Of a stretch of 64,000 nucleotides of DNA, positions 33,735 to 41,930 are shown in pieces (positions within the stretch are counted from its first letter, which is position 1; each line of letters begins with the position of its first letter). The notes beneath the pieces are model-generated. The model did not search any database, was not told the origin of the DNA, and was given only the letters and a program-made list of their open reading frames with translations. A program made the translations under genes and the position numbers. The stretch comes from VXMF01 sp965206775 (GTDB lineage: Bacteria > Acidobacteriota > Terriglobia > Bryobacterales > UBA6623): positions 1,984,001 to 2,048,000 of the forward strand of contig CBDBKU010000002.1 of assembly GCA_965206775.1 (NCBI GenBank), read 5' to 3'.

Positions 33735-35581
33735 GTGCCCGTGACAAAACCCCCTTTTCTGGCGAATCGGCAGCAGAGAGGCCAGTTTCTGGGCTGGTAA
33801 CGGACCGGCAATCATGTCATCTCAATCCTCAATATGGCCGAATTGCGCCGGGATCACTTGCGTGCCAACCTCCGCTTTCACGATGTCGCACACTTCTCCC
33901 TTCCTGAGGTCATTCCCAGGATGCTCCGCTGTGTCCCTTGAATGCTATGCCGCCAGCGGCAGGCGCAGGCCCTTCAGCTTCTCCCGCTCTCTCCGTTGCA
34001 GTATCGTCCCGATCCGGTGTATGTTCGCTGCCAGTACCGATAGTCCCACCATGCGCTCGAACCCATCCGCCCCGTGCGCCAGTATCCGGTCGAACCCCCG
34101 CTGCTCCAGGTTGTTGATCGCCGACTCCACCGCCGCGTGCGCCCGCCTTGCCTCCACGAACTCCGGCGCTGTCTCCCGCTCCTTGTCCGCCTTCCCCAGC
34201 TTCCCTTTCTTCGGCATTGCGTTCAAGTCCAGCATCCCGTCTAACCGCGTCCGGTTCCCCGGACTGGAGTACCCCTTGTCAAAGCTGCATCCCGTCAGGC
34301 CCGGATGCAACTCCTGCGTTTCCTCGATCATGGACGGTGCCACATCCACGTCCTGCTCGCTCCACATCACCTTGTAATGCATCACGAATTGATGCTCGCT
34401 CTCCACCACGCTCACCGGCACTCCCAGCTCCACCGCTTTCCCGGCCTTCCCCTTCGAGCACCATCGCGTATGCGGCTCGTAGATCGAGTAGATCTTCTCT
34501 TCTTGCGCGATCCTCTCTCCTTCCAGTACTCGCCGCTTAACCTGGTCCGCCAATCGATTCACCAAGTCCAGGAACCACTGTATCTCTTGGATCTCTGCCT
34601 CCGTCGCACCCTTCCCTCCCAACTCTTCCAGCGTCCCCTCCGCTCTCCCTGCGATCTCCCCTGCGAATTGCAGGTACCTCCTCACTCGCTGCGCTCCCGT
34701 CCCTTTCCTGCTTCGCTGCCGCGAGGACCGCACCCGGTTGAACAGCCCCCTCGCCCGCAGACTCAAATGCCTTGCCTGACGCCATCCCCCCACGTTGCTG
34801 CGCTGGCATACCGCTGCCACCACCCGGATCAGGCAGCGCAACGCATCCCACAGCAGGCTCACGTCCGTCGGGTAATGTACATCCGTTTCCACCACCACCG
34901 AGTCGCATCTCGCTTGCAGCTGTCCCGCCCCATCGTGCCCTGCCAGCTCATGCCCCGCCTCCACTACCAGCCGGTTCACTTCCCCCAGCAGCTCCGGCGT
35001 CAGCAGCGCCACATTCCGCACCAGCGTGCGATGGGAGAAGCCCGGCTCTCCGCAGATGTCGCTGCATCCCAGCATGCGGCGCACGTCCGCGTGCTTGCAA
35101 GCCAGTTCATGCAGGCGGTCGTAATCGCAATTCAGGCCCTGCTTCAACAGACCCAGTACGAGAATGTTCCACAGCTGCATGCCCGGCCGTCCGACCCCGG
35201 CATCGATCCTGCCGTCCGGCGTATCGTCTTCGGCATCGTCCGGGCCTTCCCCGGAATCGGACCCGGCAAGCAAGTGGCTCTGGAGCAGGTCGAAGACCTT
35301 GGCGCGCAGTTCGTCGCTGGAATGGATGAACTGGATTCCCTTGAGAACTGCCGGAATATCGTCGCGCGATCTCGGGTCGAACTCGATGTCTTCGATGGCG
35401 ACTTGGCCGAGGATTCCTTGGGTGCTCCAAACGGTTCTCACGGGTGTTCCTACCCGAAGATTCTAACCAATCGGGGCGAACCGCGTGAATCGGCGGCGGC
35501 AGGCCGGATCTTCGATGTCTGAAAACGACTACAAGCGCTTTGTTTTCAATCCGATCCGCATTTTGTCACGGGCACTATATA
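33729..35581. mobile_element. complete ISNCY-type insertion sequence
   Basis: The element is 1,853 bases long and is bounded by perfect 21-base inverted repeats (33729-33749 and 35561-35581) of the form TATATAGTGCCCGTGACAAA plus one A. It contains one transposase gene on the minus strand. No direct repeat longer than the palindromic TATA at the tips is visible, which suggests a TA-rich target. The left tip overlaps the tip of the MITE-like element. Confidence 0.85.
33945..35441 (-). CDS. ISNCY-family transposase
   Basis: The 498-residue product is full length and uninterrupted. It has an N-terminal segment RPGMQLWNILVLGLLKQGLN near residue 85, the conserved DSVVVETDVHYPTDVSLLWD near residue 183, and a C-terminal DKGYSSPGNRTRLDGMLDLN plus HAAVESAINNLEQRG. 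These are signatures of ISNCY-family DDE transposases. It occupies almost the whole element and reads toward the left end. Nothing suggests inactivation, so the element may still move and could also mobilise the MITE-like copy next to it. Confidence 0.9.
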   Translation of the reverse strand: MRTVWSTQGILGQVAIEDIEFDPRSRDDIPAVLKGIQFIHSSDELRAKVFDLLQSHLLAGSDSGEGPDDAEDDTPDGRIDAGVGRPGMQLWNILVLGLLKQGLNCDYDRLHELACKHADVRRMLGCSDICGEPGFSHRTLVRNVALLTPELLGEVNRLVVEAGHELAGHDGAGQLQARCDSVVVETDVHYPTDVSLLWDALRCLIRVVAAVCQRSNVGGWRQARHLSLRARGLFNRVRSSRQRSRKGTGAQRVRRYLQFAGEIAGRAEGTLEELGGKGATEAEIQEIQWFLDLVNRLADQVKRRVLEGERIAQEEKIYSIYEPHTRWCSKGKAGKAVELGVPVSVVESEHQFVMHYKVMWSEQDVDVAPSMIEETQELHPGLTGCSFDKGYSSPGNRTRLDGMLDLNAMPKKGKLGKADKERETAPEFVEARRAHAAVESAINNLEQRGFDRILAHGADGFERMVGLSVLAANIHRIGTILQRREREKLKGLRLPLAA

Positions 35582-35672
35582 GGGGAACCTTTCCAGCCGC
35601 ACCTCACGTGCCAAGGTGCGGAATAGGCCCCGCGATCGCCAGCTTGTGCCGTCGCGGGGACTCGGGCCGCCG

Positions 35673-35801
35673 TCAAGAGATGTACTTGAGGTCAAATTGA
35701 TTCGTTCTCATTTGGCCGGCGCTGGTGATCAAGCCGAAATTCCTCCAGCGAGGGTTGCTGCTGGGGTTGTTCCAGTTCGGGTGATTCGGGAAATCGAACG
35801 A
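35673..35801 (-). pseudogene. TonB-dependent (Oar-like) receptor, C-terminal remnant
   Basis: The minus-strand frame ending at 35673 reads SFDFPNHPNWNNPSSNPRWR, NFGLITSAGQMRTNQFDLKY and IS-stop. This is the last ~42 residues of the carboxypeptidase-regulatory/Oar-type TonB receptors that are very numerous in Acidobacteria: the FNHPNxxNP turn, FGxITSAG and the final aromatic-rich beta strand. Upstream of residue 57 of this frame nothing matches, so the rest of the gene is gone. The stretch from 35582 to 36061 otherwise holds no recognisable gene, apart from a CATAAT near 35981. Confidence 0.6.
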
Positions 35802-36061
35802 CTTGTCGGCAGACTCCGCAGAGTCCTCTGGAAATGCCGGCGTGCCGAGACCATTTTGGCAAGCACCTGGCCTTACCGGCACCCGTCTGCACCGCGACGG
35901 CTCAGGGCTGCCCCGATTGCTCCGGCCGCTCTGGGTGAAAGGAGGAGAGCTGCCGGCCGGCCGGTACACGGCAAGTCCCTGTCATAATGGCAGTGGAATT
36001 CCTTCTCACCCGCCTCGGCGAGGGCGCCGTCCCCCTGCTTGCCGCCGAGCCTCTGGCTCCT

Positions 36062-37270
36062 ATGCGCACAGCCTGCCTTCTCCTCTCGTTCATCCTCCTC
36101 CCCGCTGGCTTGGCGGAGTGGCATCAATGGCGCGGTCCGAACCGCGACGGAAAGTCGCCTGAATCCGGATTGCTCGGCAAGTGGCCGGATGCAGGGCCCG
36201 CGAGAGTCTGGGAAGTCGACTCGCTCGGTGCCGGATATTCTTCACTGGCCTTTGCCGGCGGCAAGCTCTTCACCCAGGGCGCCAGAGACGGCAAGCAGCT
36301 CTTGATCGCCCTGGACTCCGAAACAGGCGAGACCATCTGGGAAACAGCGCACGGCAAACCATACTTCGATCGACGCGGGGACGGGCCGAGAGGCACCCCC
36401 ACGGTCGACGGCGACCGGGTCTACGCGCTCGGCGGCGACGGGAACCTCATCTGCGCGGACTCGTCAACCGGAGCCAAGATATGGGAAAAGCACCTGCTCA
36501 AGACCTATGGCGGCAGGAACATCAAATGGGGAATCAGCGAGTCGCCCCTGATCGACGGAGATCGAGTCGTCGTCAACGCGGGAGGTCCTGGCGCCTCGAT
36601 CGTCGCGCTGCAGAAGCAGACGGGTGCCGAGCTGTGGAAAACGCAGAGCGACGAGGCCGGCTATTCCTCTGCCATGGCCGTCGACATCGACGGGGTGCGG
36701 CAGTATATCTTCCTCACCGGGGAAGGGGCAGTCGGCGTGCTTGCAGAGAACGGCGAGTTGCTCTGGCGCTACAGCCCGGTCAGCAACTCGACAGCAAACA
36801 TCGCCACACCGGTCGTGCGCGACAACTTCGTCTTTGTGTCCTCCGCCTACGGCACTGGCTGCGCATTGCTGCGCCTCGAGAAGGACGGCCGTTCGATCAG
36901 CGCGTCCGAGGTGTACTTTAACCGGGACATGAGGAACCACTACAGCAGCTCGGTTCTGATCGATGGCCACCTGTACGGCTTCTCGAGCCGGATCCTGACC
37001 GCGATGAACTTCGAGACGGGCGAGGTTGCCTGGCGCGACCGTTCTGTCGGCAAGGGCCAGATCATTTACGCCGACGGGAGGCTCTATATCCTCGGAGAGG
37101 ATGGCGTGGTCGGTCTTGTCGAGCCCGATCCAGGCGAATACCGAGAGATCTCGCGCTTCGAGATTGGCCGCGGCGACTACCCGACATGGACGCTTCCGGT
37201 CATTGCGGCCGGCCGGCTCTACCTGCGCGACCAGAACCGGCTCTACGCCTACGATGTCAAGGCCCCGTAG
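36062..37270 (+). CDS. exported PQQ-like beta-propeller protein
   Basis: From the ATG at 36062 the product is 402 residues with a clear Sec signal (MRTACLLLSFILLPAGLA). The mature part begins WHQWRGPNRDGKSPESGLLG and contains repeated propeller-blade endings of the type ALDSETGETIWET, ADSSTGAKIWEK and AMNFETGEVAWRD. This is the PQQ_2/BamB-like fold. Cofactor binding is not certain: many such proteins, common in Acidobacteria and Planctomycetes, are probably structural or scaffold propellers. The frame extends 25 codons upstream, but that part shows no features and would hide the signal peptide. No partner gene is adjacent. Confidence 0.88.
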   Translation: MRTACLLLSFILLPAGLAEWHQWRGPNRDGKSPESGLLGKWPDAGPARVWEVDSLGAGYSSLAFAGGKLFTQGARDGKQLLIALDSETGETIWETAHGKPYFDRRGDGPRGTPTVDGDRVYALGGDGNLICADSSTGAKIWEKHLLKTYGGRNIKWGISESPLIDGDRVVVNAGGPGASIVALQKQTGAELWKTQSDEAGYSSAMAVDIDGVRQYIFLTGEGAVGVLAENGELLWRYSPVSNSTANIATPVVRDNFVFVSSAYGTGCALLRLEKDGRSISASEVYFNRDMRNHYSSSVLIDGHLYGFSSRILTAMNFETGEVAWRDRSVGKGQIIYADGRLYILGEDGVVGLVEPDPGEYREISRFEIGRGDYPTWTLPVIAAGRLYLRDQNRLYAYDVKAP

Positions 37271-37398
37271 CGCCCCGTCTCGAGAACCGGCGACCAGCAA
37301 CCTCTCGTTGCGGTCCCGCTAGCTGCAAGGGGAATCGGGCCAAGTCGAACCGGTTCTCATCTCAGCAGGGGAATGGGCGCCGCGAACCTGCGAAGCAA

Positions 37399-38565
37399 CT
37401 AGCTCCAATCCGCGACTACCCGGCAGAGGTCGCACAGCCCAATCGCTTCGATCCCGTCTGCAACGGGATATCGCTCGGTACCGGAATAGACTGCGAAGGA
37501 ACGAGCAGGGTCGATATCCCGCCGCGCATTCTTGAATCCCCTGGCCACCTTCGGAGAGTACGCGTTCTTGATTGCAACCGCCCAAGTTTCGCCCCGTGGC
37601 AACTCCAGGACGAGGTCTATTCCCGCTCCGTCGGCAGTGCGGTAGAAGCTTGGCTGGATCCTACGCGGAGCAGCCGCAAGGATGTTCTCGATCACGAATC
37701 CTTCCCAGCTGTCTCCTGCAACCGGGTGACCGAGCAGAGCTTCCATGTCGGCAACTCCGAGCAGCGCATGCAGCAGGCCGGAATCGCGCACGTAGACTTT
37801 GGGAGACTTGACCAAGCGCTTGCGGATGTCCGGAACATGCGCCGGGAGCCGACGGACCAGTAGAAGATCCACGAGCAAGTCCAGGTAGCGAGCTACAGTC
37901 TTGCCGTCAATCGACAGGGCGTTGGCCAGCCGGGACGCATTCAAGACCTGCCCCTGGCAGTGAGCGAGCATCGTCCAGAACCGGCGGAGAGTCGCTGCCG
38001 GGATGCGGGGGCCGAGTTGCGGGATATCCCGTTCCAGGTAAGTGCGGATGAGTTCCTCCCGCCAGATGGAGCTGCCTTCTTCCGATTCGTGCAGCAGGCT
38101 GGGAGGGAAACCGCCCCGGACCCACAGATCGAGCGGGTCGGTTGAAGTCAGTTCCAAGACGTCAAGCGGCCCAAGTTCCACATAGGCGATCCTTCCGGCG
38201 AGACTCTCACCGGACCGGCGCAGGAGGGTGGCAGATGCGGAGGTTGACAGCAGGAAGCGCCCTGTTCCGGATTGCTGTCTCCCGCCCTCGTCGACAATGC
38301 CTCGCAGCGCAGGGAACAGATCTGGAGCCCGCAGCGCTTCGTCGAGGACGACTAGCTTGTCGTCGTGGCCCGAGAGGTATCTGAGCGGAGCTGCGAGCTT
38401 GCGGGCGTCGCGGGGATTCTCCAGATCCAGATACACGCTTTCCCGGCCGTCGGCTATGCCGCGGACCACGGTGGTCTTGCCAGATTGACGCGGCCCGATC
38501 AGGGCGACTGTCGGGAACAGTCCGAGCAGATAGCTGACATCTCGGGCGATTCGCCGAGGAATCAT
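37399..38565 (-). CDS. AAA ATPase with DUF4143 domain
   Basis: The 388-residue product has Walker A GPRQSGKTT at residues ~24-32, a Walker B-like KLVVLDEALRAPDLF near 70-84 and an LLSTSAS sensor segment near 104. The C-terminal half is DUF4143 with WEGFVIENIL and a PD-(D/E)XK-like end GAGIDLVLELPRGETWAVAIKN. In typical members the last motif reads E-I-K (for example AIEIKRS); here an alanine takes the place of the glutamate (AVAIKNA), so the nuclease-like site may be dead. These proteins are common in variable genome regions, and their role is unclear. It is convergent with the PQQ-like gene, with 128 bases between the two ends. Confidence 0.87.
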   Translation of the reverse strand: MIPRRIARDVSYLLGLFPTVALIGPRQSGKTTVVRGIADGRESVYLDLENPRDARKLAAPLRYLSGHDDKLVVLDEALRAPDLFPALRGIVDEGGRQQSGTGRFLLSTSASATLLRRSGESLAGRIAYVELGPLDVLELTSTDPLDLWVRGGFPPSLLHESEEGSSIWREELIRTYLERDIPQLGPRIPAATLRRFWTMLAHCQGQVLNASRLANALSIDGKTVARYLDLLVDLLLVRRLPAHVPDIRKRLVKSPKVYVRDSGLLHALLGVADMEALLGHPVAGDSWEGFVIENILAAAPRRIQPSFYRTADGAGIDLVLELPRGETWAVAIKNAYSPKVARGFKNARRDIDPARSFAVYSGTERYPVADGIEAIGLCDLCRVVADWS

Positions 38566-38722
38566 CCCCGTTATTATGGCATAGAAGTCTGAATTTACGG
38601 GGTTGTCCTACCTGCGCGCCGTCAGATTCGGTCTTCGTGCGCCAGCGGCCCAAAAGGTGGTCACCGCGTTGTCTCCGAAGTGGGGTGACCCGGTGACCTT
38701 GGCGGTCCAGGGCCAAGCCCGG

Positions 38723-39484
38723 CTAGGACCCTGCTTTCGAAGTGCCCGGCGGAACGGGAGGTCTCAACTCACTTAGCAGGGCCTCCAATTCAGCAACCCG
38801 CGCTTCCGCAGCCCGCCGCGCTCCGGCTTCCTCGTCGCGGCTGATTTCCGCAGCCCGCCGCGCTCCTGCCTCCTCGTCGGAGAACAACAGGTCCAGCCCT
38901 GTTCGCAAGTCCCGCATGCGCACGCGCTTGTCCTCCGCGCGCAACCCCAGCCCCAGCACCTCGCTCCTCACTTCCGCACCGTCTCCGGGCTCCACCTCGA
39001 CCAATCCGCTCCCCCACCGCCGGTACGCCTGCAGCTGGCCGTCGTGCTCCCCGTCCTCGTACACCGGGTCGAACACCAAGTACTCCCGCACGCCCAGCGC
39101 CGCGTACAACTCCCGCTTCACCGTCCGGTCCCGCTTCCGCGAACCTGGCGAACTCACTTCCGCCACGAAGTCCGGCGGCTTGCCCTCCTCCCACAGCAGG
39201 TACGTCCGCCGCCTTCCCGCCGGCACGCCAAGCACCACCATCGTGTCCGGTGCGACGCACTTGCGCGGGTTGCCTTCCTCGTAGTACAGCAGCAGGTCGC
39301 CTGTGACATACGTGTCGGCGCTCCCTTGGAAACGCAACTCCAAGGTCGACAGGATCGAGAGGATGGCCCGGCGATGCTCGTCGTTCTCCGCCATCGGCAA
39401 GCCGTCCGAGTCCGGGTACAGCATCGGGCCCGGCTCACCGAGGCGAGCGCGCGCGCGCTGCTCGGCTATCCGCTCTTCGGCCAT
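38723..39484 (-). CDS. Uma2-family (DUF820) putative endonuclease with repeat tail
   Basis: The 253-residue product has the same layout as the Uma2 protein at 28514-29317. The PD-(D/E)XK-like residues lie in APDTMVVLGV and PDFVAEVSS, and the signature REYLVFDP follows near residue 135. The C-terminal tail contains two copies of a DEEAGARRAAE unit and ends in a short coiled coil (RVAELEALLSEL). Activity is inferred from the fold only. The ATG at 39484 is preceded by an AGGG ribosome site, and a strong dyad with a -10 box lies further upstream. The pair of paralogues may reflect a local expansion of this family. Confidence 0.85.
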   Translation of the reverse strand: MAEERIAEQRARARLGEPGPMLYPDSDGLPMAENDEHRRAILSILSTLELRFQGSADTYVTGDLLLYYEEGNPRKCVAPDTMVVLGVPAGRRRTYLLWEEGKPPDFVAEVSSPGSRKRDRTVKRELYAALGVREYLVFDPVYEDGEHDGQLQAYRRWGSGLVEVEPGDGAEVRSEVLGLGLRAEDKRVRMRDLRTGLDLLFSDEEAGARRAAEISRDEEAGARRAAEARVAELEALLSELRPPVPPGTSKAGS

Positions 39485-39503
39485 GGCTACCCTGCTAGCG
39501 CGA

Positions 39504-39530
39504 CAGTCCCGCTATCCGGGACTGAAGTAT
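39504..39530 (-). promoter_or_regulatory. -10 box and dyad upstream of the second Uma2 gene
   Basis: On the minus strand, TATACT (39525-39530) is followed by an 8-base perfect inverted repeat (arms CAGTCCCG/CGGGACTG, 5-base loop, 39504-39524). The transcription start would fall inside the dyad, so it could act as an operator or as a 5' hairpin. The ATG lies 20 bases further on. Confidence 0.42.
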
Positions 39531-40058
39531 AGCACCCGTCGGCGACCCAGCTCTCTCTTCGCAGGCCCCAGCCTCGGCCGGGCCCTCGGCTCTGGGTCCA
39601 GCGTCCCGCTCGCCTCCGCGCTTGTCGGTCCGAGGCGCAGCCTCGCTGGTGCCTAGTCCACAGACTGCGCGGACGAAGCTGAATGCTATAGTCCGGGCCA
39701 TCTGCCGGAGCCGGGTGGAAACCGGCCTAAGCCATCCTGTAGAGCAACATGGAACACCAGCGCGGCCCTCGAAACCATGCGCGGCTTGGATACCGCCAAT
39801 GACCGCTCAAGTCCTACACATCGAGGAAACGGCGCACGCCGCCGGGCCGCGAGATTCTCGGCTCGAGGCCTTGCAGTTCGACTCGGGTCCACGCGACAGG
39901 CCTGATCATGGAAGCCGTATAAGTCCGGAGTGCCCGCGAACACCACCGGCGACGCTCGCATTGACACTCCCCCCTCGCGCCCGATCGTATTCGATGCGAA
40001 GCGAAAGGGCGCCCGCCTGCGGCTTTCCCGTACAAGCCGCCCTTGACGGATTCCGCCG
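39531..40058. other. intergenic stretch between divergent genes
   Basis: These 528 bases separate the Uma2 and DUF2161 genes. Only low-complexity open frames are seen on both strands. A GCTATAGT near 39686 could be part of a promoter, but nothing else can be supported. Confidence 0.35.
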
Positions 40059-40751
40059 ATGCGCGAACACGACCTCTATCCTCCGGTAAAGGCTTTCCTC
40101 GAAGCCCAGGGCTATGCCGTGAAGGCAGAGGTCAAGGACTGCGATGTGGTCGCGATCCGCGGCGGAGAGCCGCCCGTCATCGTCGAGCTGAAGACCTCAT
40201 TCTCCCTGCCACTGGTCTTTCAGGGGATTGCGCGGCAGGGGCTCTCCGACATTGTCTATCTCGCGGTCCCGCCGTTCTCCGGCCGCACCGCCCGCCGGAA
40301 GGACGCGCTTGCGCTCTGCCGCCGGCTCGGGCTTGGGCTACTGACGGTCCGCTTCGAGCCCAAGCCTTTCGTGGAGGCGCTGCTCGACCCGGGGCCCTAC
40401 CGGCCGCGCAAGCGCAAACCTGTGATCGGGCGGTTATTGCGGGAGTTCCAGCACAGGGTGGGCGATCCGAACGTAGGCGGGTCGGCCCGGCGCAAGATCA
40501 TGACGGCCTACCGCCAGGACGCCCTGCGGTGCGCGATGCATCTTCGCCGTAACGGTCCGGCAAGAGCCGCCGTCGTCGCCAGGACTACGGGCGTTGCCAG
40601 GGCTGGGGCCATGATGCGCGTCGATCACTCCGGCTGGTTCGAACGCGCCGCCGACACGCCCCGGGGGGTTTACTGCCTTACCCCGAAAGGCCGGGAGGCG
40701 CTGGAGGAGTACGCCGATACCGTCGCGGCGCTCGAGCGGAATGACGGCTAG
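40059..40751 (+). CDS. DUF2161 family, predicted PD-(D/E)XK phosphodiesterase
   Basis: The 230-residue product starts REHDLYPPVKAFLEAQGYAV. Residues ~22-60 hold the nuclease-like core: CDVVAI gives the aspartate and VIVELKTSF the E-x-K pair. The following VFQGIARQGLSDIVYLAVP is the conserved helix-strand of DUF2161. The C-terminal ~80 residues resemble a winged helix (ARTTGVARAGAMM ... GVYCLTPKGREALEEY). The family is annotated as a putative restriction-like phosphodiesterase without a proven role. All core residues are present. No methyltransferase or other defence gene is adjacent. Confidence 0.85.
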   Translation: MREHDLYPPVKAFLEAQGYAVKAEVKDCDVVAIRGGEPPVIVELKTSFSLPLVFQGIARQGLSDIVYLAVPPFSGRTARRKDALALCRRLGLGLLTVRFEPKPFVEALLDPGPYRPRKRKPVIGRLLREFQHRVGDPNVGGSARRKIMTAYRQDALRCAMHLRRNGPARAAVVARTTGVARAGAMMRVDHSGWFERAADTPRGVYCLTPKGREALEEYADTVAALERNDG

Positions 40752-40849
40752 GCATTTTCCGTCGGTCAACATACTCCGGACCTCGCGCGGAAGTTCAACC
40801 GCCATGTCGTTCCGGGCCGGGCATCAGCGAATGTCCCGGCTCTTCGGGA

Positions 40850-41099
40850 CGATGCGCACGCCGCCGGGGCGCCATTGCTGATTCCCGAGCAATTGGCAAT
40901 AGTTACGGCGGGGAGCGTGTACGTGTCCGAATACACCCTCGGCCGGGTGTTAGAGATCGACGCGCAGGGATCGATCTCCGGTGTCACTGGGAAGATGCCG
41001 GGGCATCGGGTTCCTGCTGCGCAGGCCCTGCCAACGGCCGCCGGAAACCTGGCGCCTGGCAAGAACGGAGCAATCGCAACTTCCAAGGCATCGGCCTAG
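40850..41099 (+). pseudogene. NHL-repeat protein fragment
   Basis: Within this stretch, a frame that starts at a TTG near 40875 reads LIPEQLAIVTAGSVYVSEYT and LGRVLEIDAQGSISGVTGK, which is one blade of an NHL-type propeller (G-x-VYVSE-x-x-x-x-RV-x-x-IDxxG). About 25 further residues follow without similarity. No second blade is complete and there is no proper start or signal peptide, so this is a scrap of a larger exported propeller protein, a type common in Acidobacteria. Confidence 0.4.
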
Positions 41100-41476
41100 T
41101 CGGCAGAGTAGTCAGGATCTTCACCAGCGCCGGGTGCGGAGGATCTCGACCGGTGCGGCGCAACCGAGCCCCGTTCCTCGCTAACGGTACCGCGAGGAGG
41201 CCCGGCTGGCTCCGGTGCCGGATCGATCGTTTCACCGCCGTACACCCACTCCACGGCCACATAGGCGTCGCCGTAACGTCGATAGCGCAGCAGTTCGACA
41301 CGGCGGCTGTGACGCTCGCCGGTCGAATACTCCGAAGCAAGGAATTCGACGCCGATCAGGGTGCACAAGTGCTTCTCGAAGAACTCTTGCAGCTCCCGTT
41401 CGTAGGGAAAGGCTCCCCTGTCCGGAAGCTCGTGGACGTTGCCGTGGATCTCGTGGAAGAACCGGATCGTCGCCAT
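41096..41476 (-). CDS. nuclease-like protein N-terminal fragment (DUF5655/NucS-like)
   Basis: The 126-residue product starts ATIRFFHEIHGNVHELPDRG. Residues ~25-60 (ELQEFFEKHLCTLIGVEFLA then SEYSTGERHSRRVELL) resemble the start of DUF5655/NucS-like endonuclease proteins, where the SEF-TGE...R-D/E strand carries the first acidic residue. Relatives are ~300 residues long and continue into a PD-(D/E)XK core and a DUF5655 domain. Here the similarity ends near residue 75 and the rest is Pro/Ser/Arg-rich. It is probably a truncated, inactive gene, but a short functional product cannot be excluded. Confidence 0.5.
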   Translation of the reverse strand: MATIRFFHEIHGNVHELPDRGAFPYERELQEFFEKHLCTLIGVEFLASEYSTGERHSRRVELLRYRRYGDAYVAVEWVYGGETIDPAPEPAGPPRGTVSEERGSVAPHRSRSSAPGAGEDPDYSAD

Positions 41477-41930
41477 TCCGTCTCTCTGCGTTTTGCTGCC
41501 TGAGTAGCGGACATCACCGAGTCCCTGGGCAGGAACCGCCCTTGCGCGGCTTGATCACGACGATCACCGGGGCAGCTGCCGGTGACGGCCTCGGGCTCGA
41601 CAACGGCCATTATTATGGACCACGTCGTCAAACAGGTCCACGCTGCTACCGGTTCGGCGCGGTGTCGGTGCCATGGTGCGTGAATCCTCCTACCGGCGCT
41701 AGCCATCCAGATAAGCCGCCCAGTCGTCCATCAGCAGTCAACGCCGCTCGAACAGGTCCGATTGCGCATCCGCCGGTGCGACCTTGTTCGGCACCACGTG
41801 CTCGGCATCGCTGGCAGGGTGCTTAGCCCGCGGGCCAAGTCGGTCATGCAGCCTTGATCTGATTGACGGTGTTGGCTGACTGTTCCGCTGGAACGTCGCA
41901 GCGTATCGGCCCGGAACTGCGACATCCAGA
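41477..41930. other. stretch with an integrase scrap only
   Basis: This 454-base gap holds no intact gene. Apart from the short integrase-like ending at 41699-41770, listed separately, I see only low-complexity frames. Confidence 0.4.
41699..41770 (-). pseudogene. integrase C-terminal remnant
   Basis: The minus-strand frame ending at 41699 reads DAQSDLFERR, a TGA (41738-41740), then LLMDDWAAYLDG and TAG. A string such as SDLFERRRxLMDDWAAYL is the usual end of P4-type tyrosine integrases, with arginine at the position of the TGA. Nothing of the catalytic domain remains. It suggests that another integrase once sat next to the intact recombinase gene. Confidence 0.42.
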
